A stretch of DNA of 64,000 nt from Beijerinckiaceae bacterium (lineage in GTDB: Bacteria > Pseudomonadota > Alphaproteobacteria > Rhizobiales > Beijerinckiaceae): assembly GCA_009773635.1 (NCBI GenBank), contig WSYC01000018.1, forward strand, positions 1 to 64,000, written 5' to 3'. Of this stretch, positions 1 through 8,805 are shown one piece after another. The notes beneath the pieces were generated by a model. The model searched no databases and had not been told where the DNA came from. It was given only the letters and a program-made list of their open reading frames with translations. The translations under genes were made by a program, and so were the position numbers. Each line of letters begins with the position of its first letter. Positions within the stretch are counted from its first letter, which is position 1.

Positions 1-698
1 CAGGAAACGCGATAATTACGCTGCGGTTCCTTGGACGTAAGGTCGCACAGAACCGTCTCGCCGCCAATGGCGCGCTGACCGACCGCAACGAGCGCCTTGG
101 CATCATCCGGCAGGTAGATATCCGTACGCGAACCGAAGCGGATCAGGCCGAAGCGGGCACCCGGCGCCAGCTCCTCGCCCTCGCGCACGAAACACAGGAT
201 GCGGCGCGCGATCAGCCCGGCAATCTGAATGCAGACGATCGGGCCGAATGCGGTGTCGACAACAATCGCGTTGCGCTCGTTGTCCTGGCTCGCCTTGTCG
301 AGGTCAGCGTTCAGAAACAGGCCGGGCGTGTAGACGACCTTGCGGATCTTGCCGCCAGCCGGCGTGCGGTTGATGTGCACATCGAACACGTTGAGGAAAA
401 TCGAGATCCTGAGGCGCGGCTGATCACCGAGTCCGAGTTCGGCAGGCGGCGCGAAATAGCCGATCATGCTGACGCGGCCATCAGCCGGGGACAGGATCAA
501 CCCTTCCTTCACCGGCGAGACGCGCGGCGGATCGCGGAAGAAATATGCCACGAACAGCGGAACGAACCAGAACATCCAGCCGATCACCGGGACCAGCCAG
601 TGCATCACCAACGCGAGCACAATCGCCGCGACGATGAACAGATAGGCTTCCGGGTGAACCGGCACGATGAATTTGCGGACCGAGGCGACAACGGACAT
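1..698 (-). CDS. psd: Phosphatidylserine decarboxylase proenzyme, C-terminus cut by window edge
   Basis: Decarboxylates phosphatidylserine to phosphatidylethanolamine at the inner membrane. The minus-strand frame opens with ATG at 698 (MSVVASVRKFIVPVHPEA) and stays open to base 3. It shows a hydrophobic N-terminal stretch at about residues 17-50, the motif FFRDPPR near residue 55, a block around SPADGRVSMIG, HINRTPAGG, and RFGSRTDIYLP near the end. In short (about 232-residue) alphaproteobacterial and archaeal Psd enzymes, the Gly-Ser of that last motif is where the chain self-cleaves to form the pyruvoyl group. About 232 codons are visible, so only a few residues are probably missing. pssA often lies next to this gene, but that would be outside the window. 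The family is clear; the exact C-terminus is not seen. Confidence 0.9.
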   Translation of the reverse strand, partial: MSVVASVRKFIVPVHPEAYLFIVAAIVLALVMHWLVPVIGWMFWFVPLFVAYFFRDPPRVSPVKEGLILSPADGRVSMIGYFAPPAELGLGDQPRLRISIFLNVFDVHINRTPAGGKIRKVVYTPGLFLNADLDKASQDNERNAIVVDTAFGPIVCIQIAGLIARRILCFVREGEELAPGARFGLIRFGSRTDIYLPDDAKALVAVGQRAIGGETVLCDLTSKEPQRNYRVS

Positions 699-963
699 CC
701 GGGATATTCCCTGTTTCTTGACGGACGCGGAACACCCCGGCAGATCGACATCCCGCCAGCACTTTCCGCGCTCTGAACCTTATTTCTGCCGCACCCATAC
801 CGATAGCTTGGACATGCTGCAAGTTCCGCCGGTGACAACCCGATTCGCTGTCAGGCTCCGAGGGGAATCCGGGCGTCATAATTTTACCCGGTTTGCCAAC
901 TTGTCTCTTATTTGTCTTGAGACTTTGGTATAGACTGAAAAGAAAACGGAAAGGAGGAATGCC

Positions 964-1215
964 ATGGACCACAATCTCGCCTTTTCCTGCATCGGCTACG
1001 GATCTGTTCGCGTGCTGCGTGAACGCAAGTTCTCCACGGCCCCTTTCGCGGTTCCTGCAAACTGGATTTTGGAGAAATCGGACCCCGTCCAGTTCTGCAT
1101 CGACGCCTTGAAGGTCGAACATCCGGACTGGGTCGAAAAGATCGACGACGATACCCGCCGCGTCATCCACCTACGCCTGAAAAAGGAAGCACGGCGCGCG
1201 GCACTGCACAGTTGA
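964..1215 (+). CDS. Small hypothetical protein, 83 aa
   Basis: I do not recognise this family. The ATG at 964 follows a very strong ribosome-binding site (AAAGGAGGA, about 950-958) at ideal spacing, and a clear rho-independent terminator lies 50 bases after the stop, so it looks like a complete monocistronic unit. The protein has a slightly hydrophobic N-terminal half without a convincing membrane helix or signal peptide, and an acidic then basic C-terminus (DDDTRRVIHLRLKKEARRAA). It has two cysteines. It is probably a small cytoplasmic protein. Confidence 0.65.
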   Translation: MDHNLAFSCIGYGSVRVLRERKFSTAPFAVPANWILEKSDPVQFCIDALKVEHPDWVEKIDDDTRRVIHLRLKKEARRAALHS

Positions 1216-1264
1216 GGTTTCAGGAATACGCAGGCCCTTCAGCCCCCCAGCCCAGCCTGCGTCT

Positions 1265-1294
1265 GGCGGCCCCATAAAACGGGCCGCCTTTTTT
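1265..1294 (+). terminator. Rho-independent terminator after the 83-aa gene
   Basis: Perfect 8-bp stem GGCGGCCC (1265-1272) with GGGCCGCC (1281-1288), an 8-base loop and six T residues (1289-1294). Confidence 0.85.
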
Positions 1295-1386
1295 GTGCCC
1301 GCGCAGGTGCGCGACATGGGCAACGGCGCACGGACTCTGACGCTAAGGCGCGCCTCCGCATCACAGTTCAAGACTTTCGCGCCAAG

Positions 1387-2256
1387 TCAGCCCTTGCGCT
1401 TCCAGGATGGCGGCACGATGTTGCCCCGACGCACAGCCATGATCAGCAACACGATGCCTGTCGCCGTGCAGAGCGTGAAGGCGATCACCGAGGATTCAAG
1501 GCCAAAGCTGCCTCCGGTCAGGACTTCCGGCCCCCTGATGTTGGAGCGGATGAGGCCCGGAGCGGCGACGGAGCCAGAAACAATACCTGAAAAAATGGCT
1601 GATTGCGTATAGTTCCAAGCCATGTGGAAGCCGATGCTGAGCCAAAGGCGGCGCGTCAGCATGTAGGCGGCGGCCAACAGCACTCCTGCTTCGACGCTGA
1701 TAAAGATGGCGCCGGTCAGCGTGCCTGCGGGGTTTGCCAGATGCACCAAACCAAACACAAGAGACGAAACAACAAGGGAAATCCAGCTGCCGAATAAATC
1801 CTCGACGGAGCGGAACAACAGCCCACGAAAAATCAGCTCCTCGAACATGCCCGAACTCAGCGCCATCGCGACGGCAGGGATTACGAAGGTCCAGGGGTTC
1901 AAGCCTTCGATGCGATACATGCCGAATGCCATCAGGACGAGAACGCAGGCGGTATAGAGTCCGGCACCGATCAATGCACCTATTCCCCATTCACGGGCTG
2001 CGCCGGACAGAGAGAGTTCGCTCACCGGGCGCCGTTCAATGAACCGGGCGAACCCGACATAAACGATGAGCGCAAGGGCCGCCATGCCCACTACAGCCAA
2101 GACGGATTTCAGAGAATCTCCTTTGAAATACACCATGAGGCCGTTGCTCACGCCCATCATGTAAAACACCGGCCCGCCCAGAAGGATCAGACGGGTGAGC
2201 GGAAATTGCAGGATACGCAGCCACAGGGGCGATTTTGAATCCGAAATTTCGCTCAT
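1387..2256 (-). CDS. CPBP-family intramembrane metalloprotease (CAAX protease-like)
   Basis: A 289-residue multi-spanning membrane protein of the CPBP/ABI family, whose members cleave substrates inside the membrane (Rce1-like), though many bacterial members have no known substrate. The three family motifs are present in order: EELIFRGLLFR at about residues 142-152 (two catalytic Glu and an Arg), FGLVHLANP near 176-184 (metal-site His) and GFHMAWNY near 216-223 (second His). About seven or eight hydrophobic segments surround them. The start is ATG at 2256. The upstream region holds a 19-bp tandem repeat. It follows the ABC exporter on the same strand but does not overlap it. Confidence 0.85.
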   Translation of the reverse strand: MSEISDSKSPLWLRILQFPLTRLILLGGPVFYMMGVSNGLMVYFKGDSLKSVLAVVGMAALALIVYVGFARFIERRPVSELSLSGAAREWGIGALIGAGLYTACVLVLMAFGMYRIEGLNPWTFVIPAVAMALSSGMFEELIFRGLLFRSVEDLFGSWISLVVSSLVFGLVHLANPAGTLTGAIFISVEAGVLLAAAYMLTRRLWLSIGFHMAWNYTQSAIFSGIVSGSVAAPGLIRSNIRGPEVLTGGSFGLESSVIAFTLCTATGIVLLIMAVRRGNIVPPSWKRKG

Positions 2257-2271
2257 GTCAGGAAATCCTCG

Positions 2272-2309
2272 ACTTGCTTTGAGGCAGACTACTTGCTTTG
2301 AGGCAGACT
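2272..2309. repeat. Perfect 19-bp tandem duplication upstream of the CPBP gene
   Basis: The unit ACTTGCTTTGAGGCAGACT occurs twice without a gap (2272-2290 and 2291-2309), only 16 bases before the CPBP start codon. It may be a recent slippage event or a doubled regulatory site. Confidence 0.8.
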
Positions 2310-2348
2310 AACCGAATGAATTATCATTGTCTAAAATTGCGTCCCCCC

Positions 2349-4247
2349 TCACACCCCCAGCGTCTGCCTGAGGCTCGGTTCCTCACCTTTTTCAGCCCGC
2401 AGCAAGGTTTCGCGGGCAAGGTCTGCCTCGCGCTGCTTGTTCCACATGCCGGCAAAAAGCCCGCCCTTGGCGAGCAGCTCCTCGAAGGTGCCGCTTTCGG
2501 CGATCACGCCCTTGTCGAGCACGATGATCCGGTCCGCGTTGATGACGGTCGAGAGCCGGTGCGCGATCACCAGCGTCGAGCGCCCGCGCGAAACCTTGTC
2601 GAGCGCGTCCTGGATTTCCTTCTCGGTATAGCTGTCGAGCGCCGATGTCGCCTCATCCAGCACGAGGATCGGCGGGCCCTTCAAAATGGTGCGCGCGATG
2701 GCGACGCGCTGCTTCTCGCCACCTGAAAGCTTCAGTCCGCGCTCGCCCACCTGCGCCTGATACCCCTCGGGCAGCTGTTTGATGAAGGGGTCGATCTGCG
2801 CCATGTTGGCGGCGTCGGCGATCTGGTGCTCGTCCGCGCCGTCCTTGCCGTAACCGATGTTATAGAGGATCGTGTCGTTGAACAGCACCGTATCCTGCGG
2901 CACGATGCCGATGGCGGCGCGCAGGCTTGATTGCGTGACGGTGCGGATATCCTGCCCGTCGATCGTGATCGTGCCGTCAATCACGTCATAGAAACGGAAC
3001 AGCAGCCGCGAGAGCGTCGATTTGCCGGCGCCTGATGGCCCGACGATCGCCACCGTCTGCCCCGGCGGCACCTCGAACGAGACGCCCTTGAGGATTTCCC
3101 GCTCCGGCGCGTAGTGGAATTTCACGTTCTCGAAGCGGATATGGCCTTCGGGCACCGCGAGCGGCTTTGCACCCGGCGCATCCTCGATCTCCGCTTCGCG
3201 CGTGAGGACGTCGAACATCTTCTCGATGTCCACCACCGCCTGCTTGATCTCGCGATAAACCATGCCCATGAAGTTGAGCGGTTGGTAGAGCTGGATCATC
3301 AGCGCGTTGATCATCACGAAATGGCCGACGCTGTTCTTGCCGGCAACCACATCCGCCGCCGAGATCACCATGCACAGCGTGAGCGCTATGGTGAAAATAA
3401 CCGCCTGCCCGGTATTGAGGATTGCGAGCGAGGTGTAGGTCTTGATCGAGGCCTTCTCGTAGGTGGCAAGGCTCTTGTCGTAGCGCGCGGTTTCGCGGGC
3501 CTCGGCCCCGAAATACTTCACCGTCTCGAAATTCAGCAGTGAATCCACGGCTTTCGCGTTGGCATCGGTGTCGCTGTCATTCATCTGGCGGCGGATCGTC
3601 ATGCGCCAGACCGTCGCCTTCACCGTGAACCAGAGGTAGAGCACGATCATCACGATGACGATCACGACATAGCGCCAGTCGAACTCGATCGCGAACACAG
3701 CGATCACAAGGGAAAATTCCACGATCGTGGGGATGAGCGTCATCAACGTCATCCGCGTGATTTCCTCGATGCCCTTGCGGCCGCGTTCCAGAACGCGCGT
3801 CAGCCCGCCGGTCTTGCGTTCGAGGTGAAAGCGCAAGGAGAGCTGGTGCATATGCGTGAAGGTTCGGAGCGCCAGCTTGCGCACGGCGTGCATCGCCACC
3901 TTCGCGAACAGGCCTTCACGGGCCTGCGTGAACACCACCATCAGGATGCGCACGAGACCATAAAGGACGGTTGCCAGAAGCGGCGCGCCGATCAGCCAGG
4001 CGGTCGTGTTGCTGACGTCGATCTTCCCGCCCGCCGCCGCGACCAGTGCATCCGTCGCCCATTTGAACGTGAAGGGCATCAGGATCGTGAAGCTCTTGGC
4101 AACGAGAATGAGGCTCAGCGAGAGCCAGATAACGCGTTGCAGATCGGGTCGATCGGACGGCCAGAAGAACGGCCAGAGTGCCCGGATGGTCGAGACCAGC
4201 GAGGCTTCGGGGCGGGCAGGAGAACCGGCAGGTGCGGGATTGGACAC
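2349..4247 (-). CDS. Atm1/HMT1-type ABC exporter (fused permease and ATPase)
   Basis: A half-transporter of about 632 residues: a six-helix exporter domain followed by an ATPase domain. Walker A is GPSGAGKSTLSR, the signature is LSGGEKQRVAIA, and Walker B is ILVLDEATSALD. The sequence matches the Atm1 class, which in alphaproteobacteria exports glutathione-linked sulfur or metal conjugates. The start is uncertain: a TTG at 4313 is possible, but GTG at 4247 (VSNPAPAGSPARPEAS) has a better-placed AAGG and gives the family's usual length, so I chose it. It runs away from the LOG-protein gene, sharing a divergent intergenic region of about 270 bases. It acts in the inner membrane as a homodimer. 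Confidence 0.88.
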   Translation of the reverse strand: MSNPAPAGSPARPEASLVSTIRALWPFFWPSDRPDLQRVIWLSLSLILVAKSFTILMPFTFKWATDALVAAAGGKIDVSNTTAWLIGAPLLATVLYGLVRILMVVFTQAREGLFAKVAMHAVRKLALRTFTHMHQLSLRFHLERKTGGLTRVLERGRKGIEEITRMTLMTLIPTIVEFSLVIAVFAIEFDWRYVVIVIVMIVLYLWFTVKATVWRMTIRRQMNDSDTDANAKAVDSLLNFETVKYFGAEARETARYDKSLATYEKASIKTYTSLAILNTGQAVIFTIALTLCMVISAADVVAGKNSVGHFVMINALMIQLYQPLNFMGMVYREIKQAVVDIEKMFDVLTREAEIEDAPGAKPLAVPEGHIRFENVKFHYAPEREILKGVSFEVPPGQTVAIVGPSGAGKSTLSRLLFRFYDVIDGTITIDGQDIRTVTQSSLRAAIGIVPQDTVLFNDTILYNIGYGKDGADEHQIADAANMAQIDPFIKQLPEGYQAQVGERGLKLSGGEKQRVAIARTILKGPPILVLDEATSALDSYTEKEIQDALDKVSRGRSTLVIAHRLSTVINADRIIVLDKGVIAESGTFEELLAKGGLFAGMWNKQREADLARETLLRAEKGEEPSLRQTLGV

Positions 4248-4519
4248 GGATTTGGCCTTGTGACAGCCGGAAAGTCCGGCCCGGGAACCATGGATGACGC
4301 CCCTGCAAGCCAATCGCTGGCAGGGAACGGAATGGCTTGTTTACGAGCAAGCCCGCCCCCGGCGCAAGATCATCACACCGCACACCGGGCTCGGGACACC
4401 CCTCATCTGGGGTCAGGGGCGCCAGCTGCCAAGGGCGGGCCGCGCCATTCAGTCCGGAACCGGATCCTTTCGCGCCGATTCCCCTTGCCAGCCTGTCTGC
4501 AAGACGAAATTCTGCCGCC

Positions 4520-5101
4520 ATGACAATGCAATTGATTCGATCTGTGTGTGTGTTCTGCGGCTCCGGCATGGGCTCGGACCCTATCTTCAGGAAAACCGCC
4601 GAGGATCTCGGACGCATGATGGCGGAAGCCGGCATCCGCCTCGTCTATGGCGGAGGCTCGCACGGGCTGATGGGCACCGTGGCGCGTGCCGTGCTCGACC
4701 ATGGCGGCTATGTCACCGGCATCATCCCGGATTTCCTGCAGAACCGCGAGGTCATGCTGACCGGCGCGCAGGAGATGATCGTCACGACGCATATGCACGA
4801 GCGCAAACGGCTGATGTTCGAGAAGGCGGATGCCTTCGTTGCCCTCCCCGGCGGCATCGGCACGCTGGAGGAACTCGTCGAGCAGCTCACATGGGCACAG
4901 CTCGGCCAGCACAACAAGCCGATCCTGATGGCGAATATCGTCGATTTCTGGAAACCCTTGCTGGTTCTGCTCGCGCATATGCGCGAATTCCAGTTCATCC
5001 GGCAGGGGCTGGAAGTGCAGTATCTCGTCTCGGAAAAGGTCGGCGATATCCTGCCGATGCTGGAGCAATCCGCGCGGATGCGCCTGCACCGGCACACCTG
5101 A
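4520..5101 (+). CDS. LOG-family (TIGR00730) Rossmann-fold protein
   Basis: About 193 residues. LOG-family enzymes hydrolyse nucleoside 5'-monophosphates (cytokinin ribotides, AMP) at the N-glycosidic bond. The signature PGGIGTLEEL is intact at about residues 112-121, and an early VCVFCGSG nucleotide-binding turn lies near residues 9-16. I place the start at ATG 4520 (MTMQLIRSVCVF), with ATG 4526 equally possible. The frame is open further upstream, but those residues do not resemble the family. It is divergent from the Atm1-like exporter, and no operon partner is evident. Confidence 0.85.
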   Translation: MTMQLIRSVCVFCGSGMGSDPIFRKTAEDLGRMMAEAGIRLVYGGGSHGLMGTVARAVLDHGGYVTGIIPDFLQNREVMLTGAQEMIVTTHMHERKRLMFEKADAFVALPGGIGTLEELVEQLTWAQLGQHNKPILMANIVDFWKPLLVLLAHMREFQFIRQGLEVQYLVSEKVGDILPMLEQSARMRLHRHT

Positions 5102-5266
5102 TACAATCAGCGGATATTGCGGGACCAAACCTTGCTTGCACAACCTGCGCTTCTGGAGGATGAATTAACCCGGGAGCCTGCCACGCGGCAGGTGCAGGGG
5201 ATGCTCCAGTGCACGGTGGAGCCATCATCCGGTTTTGCGGACCACGTGCTTTTGCGGAGTAGTTTC

Positions 5267-5683
5267 ATGATTTCCAGTTTCAAGATGTCCGGAGCTGTTC
5301 TGGCCGTGGCGGTTGTCGCCCTTTCATCGCCGGCGCTCGCCCAGCAGGCCCCGGCACCGGGGGCGGCGATCGAGCAGTCGGCTCCCGCACCGGCGCGCGC
5401 TGCCCGGGCCGCGAAGAAGAAGGTTGCCGCCAAGAATGCTACCGAGATCGTGATCGTGAACGGTCGGACGGCCGTGGTGACCGGCGTTTCGGTGACGAGC
5501 ACGACCGGCAAGGCCGCTGCAACGCTCAAAAAGCCGCTCGAGCCGGGCAAGAAGGTCGCGCTCAAGCTCGCCAAGGGTGCGGGCTGCACCTTCGCCATCA
5601 ACGCCTCCTTCTCGGATGACGCCGAATTCGACCAGAGCGAAGTGAACCTCTGCCTCGACAAGACGGTGCGGTTTACGGAGTAG
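5267..5683 (+). CDS. Secreted hypothetical protein with signal peptide
   Basis: About 138 residues from ATG 5267. Residues 1-26 form a signal peptide ending SSPALAQ, followed by a Pro/Ala-rich linker (QQAPAPGAAIEQSAPAPARAARAAKKK) and then a compact domain of about 90 residues rich in Val, Thr and Lys. That domain has two cysteines (GAGCTFAIN and VNLCLDK) which could form a disulfide. I do not recognise a named family. It is probably periplasmic. It is convergent with cimA, with about 20 bases between the stops. Confidence 0.7.
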   Translation: MISSFKMSGAVLAVAVVALSSPALAQQAPAPGAAIEQSAPAPARAARAAKKKVAAKNATEIVIVNGRTAVVTGVSVTSTTGKAAATLKKPLEPGKKVALKLAKGAGCTFAINASFSDDAEFDQSEVNLCLDKTVRFTE

Positions 5684-5704
5684 GCAAGAGAGACTGCCGG
5701 CGAT

Positions 5705-7240
5705 TCACTCCGCCGGCACCTGGCTGCGCATCAGCTTATAGATGATTGAATCCGTCAGCGCCTGAAACGAGGCGTCGATGATGTTGGGGCTGACCCCGAC
5801 GGTCGTCCAGCTCTCGCCGAGTTCATCGGTGGAATCGATCAGGACGCGCGTCACCGCATCCGTGCCGCCCTGGAAGATGCGGACCTTGAAGTCCGTCAGC
5901 TTCAAACCCTTGATATAGCTTTGATAGCGACCAAGGTCCTTGCGCAGGGCCTTGTCGAGCGCGTTGATCGGACCGTCGCCCTCCGCCGCCGAGATATGCG
6001 AGCGATCGCCGATGCGCACTTTGACGACCGCCTCCGAAAAGGTCACGAGATCGAGCAGCCGCTGCGCGAGGAGGTAGAAGCTCGCGTCCGCGCCCTCATA
6101 GGAATAGCCGTTAGCCTCCTTCTCCTTCACTTCGTCGAGGAGGCGGGAAAGGCGCGGGTCGTTCTTCTCGACGGAGACACCGAGGCGTTCGAGTTCCGCC
6201 AGCACGTTGGATTTGCCGGCCTGCGTCGAAACCAGCACGAGGCGGCGATTGCCGATCATCTCCGGCGGCACATGCTCGTAGGTCTTCGGGTCCTTGATCA
6301 GCGCGGAAGCGTGAATCCCGGCTTTGGTGGCGAAGCTTGATGCCCCGACATATGGCGCCTGCCGGTTCGGAACCCGGTTGAGGAGCTCGTCGAAGGCGCG
6401 CGAGAGCGCGGTGATCCCCGCGAGCGCGGCATCCGAAACGCCGATCTCGAAGCGATCCGCAAACTCCGGCTTGAGTTTCAGCGTCGGGATGATGGTCACG
6501 AGATTGGCATTGCCGCAGCGCTCGCCGAGCCCGTTGAGCGTGCCCTGGATCTGTCGCGCCCCGGCCCGCACCGCTGCGAGAGAGTTGGCGACCGCCTGCC
6601 CGGTATCATCATGCGCGTGGATGCCGAGGCGGATGCCGGGGACCTCACGCAGCACATCGGCGACGATGGCCTCGACCTCGTGCGGCAGCGTGCCGCCATT
6701 GGTATCGCACAGCACGACCCATTCCGCGCCGGCCTCCTTCGCCGTGCGGGCGCAGGCGAGCGCATACGCACGGTTGGCCTTGTAGCCATCGAAGAAGTGC
6801 TCGCAATCAATGAGCGTCCGCTTGCCGGCCGCCAGCGTCGCGGCAACGCTGTCGCGGATCGAGCCGAGGTTTTCCTCCAGCGTGCAGCCGAGCGCGAACT
6901 CGACGTGGAAATCCCAGGCTTTCGCGACAAAGCAGATCGCCTGCCCACCCGCCTGCACGAGCGCGGCGAGGCCTGGGTCATTTGAGGCAGAAACACCCGC
7001 CCGCTTTGTCATGCCGAAGGCGGTAAAAACCGCCTTCGTTTGCGGCGGCTTGTCGAAGAACTTCGTATCGACCGGGTTCGCGCCGGGGTAGCCACCTTCG
7101 ATGAAATCGACGCCAAGCCGATCGAGCATGCCGGCAATTTTCACCTTGTCGGCAAGGGAAAAATCGACGCCCGTGGTCTGTGCCCCGTCCCGCAGGGTTG
7201 TATCGAAGAGATAGAGGCGTTCACGGGAGGAGGCTGGCAT
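5705..7240 (-). CDS. cimA: (R)-citramalate synthase
   Basis: Condenses pyruvate and acetyl-CoA to (R)-citramalate, the first step of the threonine-independent isoleucine route; the same fold is used by 2-isopropylmalate and homocitrate synthases. The 511 residues start LYLFDTTLRDGAQT, the catalytic TIM-barrel motif, contain GIHAHDDTGQAVANS near residue 220 (metal-binding histidines), and end with a LeuA-type regulatory domain. The pattern FIEGGYPGANPVD near residue 45 favours CimA over LeuA. The start is ATG 7240. A small membrane-protein gene ends 10 bases upstream on the same strand and may be cotranscribed. Confidence 0.9.
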   Translation of the reverse strand: MPASSRERLYLFDTTLRDGAQTTGVDFSLADKVKIAGMLDRLGVDFIEGGYPGANPVDTKFFDKPPQTKAVFTAFGMTKRAGVSASNDPGLAALVQAGGQAICFVAKAWDFHVEFALGCTLEENLGSIRDSVAATLAAGKRTLIDCEHFFDGYKANRAYALACARTAKEAGAEWVVLCDTNGGTLPHEVEAIVADVLREVPGIRLGIHAHDDTGQAVANSLAAVRAGARQIQGTLNGLGERCGNANLVTIIPTLKLKPEFADRFEIGVSDAALAGITALSRAFDELLNRVPNRQAPYVGASSFATKAGIHASALIKDPKTYEHVPPEMIGNRRLVLVSTQAGKSNVLAELERLGVSVEKNDPRLSRLLDEVKEKEANGYSYEGADASFYLLAQRLLDLVTFSEAVVKVRIGDRSHISAAEGDGPINALDKALRKDLGRYQSYIKGLKLTDFKVRIFQGGTDAVTRVLIDSTDELGESWTTVGVSPNIIDASFQALTDSIIYKLMRSQVPAE

Positions 7241-7249
7241 CGATTTCGA

Positions 7250-7477
7250 TCAGGGCTTTACCTGATTCCCTGGTTTCTTGCAGTCAGGATTGGTGGCCGG
7301 GCACGGGTCGATCTTGATGTTGCTCAGGGTCTGATTGATGCTCTTCTGGAGCTGCTCCTGCCGGCGCGGGTCCTGCTTCGCTTCCTTGCGCTGCTCCTTG
7401 CCGACAAAAACCAGACCAAACCCGATGATGACCAGCGCGGCCAGAAACCAGCCGCTCGTGATGATTCTCAAAAACAT
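7250..7477 (-). CDS. Small single-pass membrane protein, 75 aa
   Basis: Unrecognised family. ATG at 7477 is preceded by GGAGA at good spacing. Residues 5-25 form one transmembrane helix (SGWFLAALVIIGFGLVFVG), followed by a highly charged Lys/Gln/Arg segment and a C-terminus with two cysteines (DPCPATNPDCKKPG). The likely topology is N-in with a periplasmic tail, or a signal-anchor. It lies immediately before cimA on the same strand, which suggests cotranscription but gives no functional clue. Confidence 0.65.
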   Translation of the reverse strand: MFLRIITSGWFLAALVIIGFGLVFVGKEQRKEAKQDPRRQEQLQKSINQTLSNIKIDPCPATNPDCKKPGNQVKP

Positions 7478-7650
7478 ATGTCAATCTCCTTCCAACCGGG
7501 AAAATCCCACGCATAGAAGGTCGCGCGCCCGATCGGGGTGCGCTATCGCATATCTCGCGGCAAAGATCACGCTCCAACATGGCCGCGGCGCGCGGGCATC
7601 TGCCCGGTAAGCCGGGTGCGGGCCGCGCATAGGGTTGAAAAACGGTCATC

Positions 7651-8166
7651 TCAGGCATCCGCTTTCGGCGCGGCTGGCGGCAGCTTCTTCTTCATCGTCG
7701 TGTTCACGAGCCATTCGTCGCCGCGCATCACGGTGTTCCGCGCCTGCATTTCGTAGCCGAACGCCTCGAAGAACTCGCGGGACGCCTCGGAGGCATCGGT
7801 GACAAGCGCCTCCGCGCCGCGCTGGCGGGCGATGAGTTCCGCGACATCGAGCAGCGCCTTGCCGATGCCCTGCCGCGCGTGATCCGGCGCAACATAGAGC
7901 ATGTCGATGATGCGGTTTTCCTTGAATTTCGGATCATCCTTCAGGGCAACAAAGCCCAGAAGGTCACCGCCCGCCTCGGCGAGAATGGTCAGCAGGCCTG
8001 CGAGCTTTTCGCCGAACGCCGGCAGGTCATCCACCGCCGAGGCCCATGCCGCGCGCTGCTCGGGGCTGTAATACTCCTCACCCAGCACCTCGATCGAGGC
8101 CGCAAAAAGCTCGGCCAGCGCTTCGGCATCCTGCGGCAGAAAGGGCCGGAACGAGATCGTGCTCAC
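7651..8166 (-). CDS. GNAT-family N-acetyltransferase
   Basis: About 171 residues. It shows the GNAT acetyl-CoA site motif YVAPDHARQGIGKALLD (Q/R-x-x-G-x-G/A), and the order of strands fits the fold. Start choice: GTG at 8166 (VSTISFRPFLPQDAEAL) overlaps the stop of the upstream GFA gene as GTGA, typical of translational coupling. A longer reading from 8304 would bury the N-terminus inside that gene and looks artificial. The substrate is unknown. It is the second gene of a two-gene operon with the GFA-family protein. Confidence 0.85.
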   Translation of the reverse strand: MSTISFRPFLPQDAEALAELFAASIEVLGEEYYSPEQRAAWASAVDDLPAFGEKLAGLLTILAEAGGDLLGFVALKDDPKFKENRIIDMLYVAPDHARQGIGKALLDVAELIARQRGAEALVTDASEASREFFEAFGYEMQARNTVMRGDEWLVNTTMKKKLPPAAPKADA

Positions 8167-8645
8167 GCGCCCTCCCCCGCCGGCGGCCAGAGCGTCGTAT
8201 CGTGATCCGGATGCTGGAACGAGACGAGATCGGAAACAAAGGCGGCGCTGGCCACCTCCTGCGCAGCGCTGCGCACCGGCAGGGCCGAAAGTCCGTCGCA
8301 CCACGGAATGCGGCTCTCGGTCGCGAGCTGGATCACCGGCGCAACAACCGCCGGATCATCGAAGGCGCAGATCGAAAGGTTCACGAGGCCGCCGTCCTCA
8401 TAGGTGAGCGGCGTGCCGCACTCCCCGCAGAAGCCGCGCCGGACCTTGTTGGACGATTGGAAATGCTTCGGCGCGCCACGCGTCCACACCACCGTTTCAG
8501 CGTTCACAAGTGCCCCGAACGGCGCGCCGAACGCCTTCTGGCACATGCGGCAATGGCAGATGGAGGGGCGCGTGAGCCCCTCGCAGGCAAAGCGGACAGC
8601 GCCACACTGGCAGCCGCCGGTGAGGCGATGTGAGGCTGCGGTCAC
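8163..8645 (-). CDS. GFA-family (glutathione-dependent formaldehyde-activating-like) zinc protein
   Basis: About 160 residues with the family's zinc-binding cysteines: GGCQCGAVRF near the N-terminus, ICHCRMCQKAFG about 20 residues later, and FCGECGTPL in the middle. Most GFA proteins are uncharacterised; the founding Gfa was proposed to condense formaldehyde with glutathione. I prefer GTG 8645 because GGGAGA sits eight bases upstream; ATG 8690 would add 15 residues unlike the family. Its stop overlaps the GNAT start by four bases, so the two genes are cotranscribed. Confidence 0.82.
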   Translation of the reverse strand: MTAASHRLTGGCQCGAVRFACEGLTRPSICHCRMCQKAFGAPFGALVNAETVVWTRGAPKHFQSSNKVRRGFCGECGTPLTYEDGGLVNLSICAFDDPAVVAPVIQLATESRIPWCDGLSALPVRSAAQEVASAAFVSDLVSFQHPDHDTTLWPPAGEGA

Positions 8646-8694
8646 GAGCAAGTCTCCCTGACACGGGTGCACGGCAGAGCGGCCACCCACAAGC

Positions 8695-8790
8695 CGTCAT
8701 GCCCACCCTTGGGGCGGGTATCCATGACGTCGAAGGCCCCCATGCACGCTGCAAAGTCGTGGATGGCCGGGCTGAACCCGGCCATGACGG
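8695..8790. repeat. REP-like pair of inverted palindromic arms
   Basis: Two related hairpin arms lie between the GFA gene and cysS: a degenerate one at 8695-8729 (CGTCATGCCC...TCCATGACG) and a better one at 8758-8790 (CGTGGATGGCCGGGC...GGCCATGACGG). Hairpins built on GTCATGGCCGGG/CCCGGCCATCCACG are widespread between genes in Rhizobiales genomes. It could serve as a transcript end for cysS. Confidence 0.6.
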
Positions 8791-8805
8791 TTGAGAGGCG
8801 GGCGC

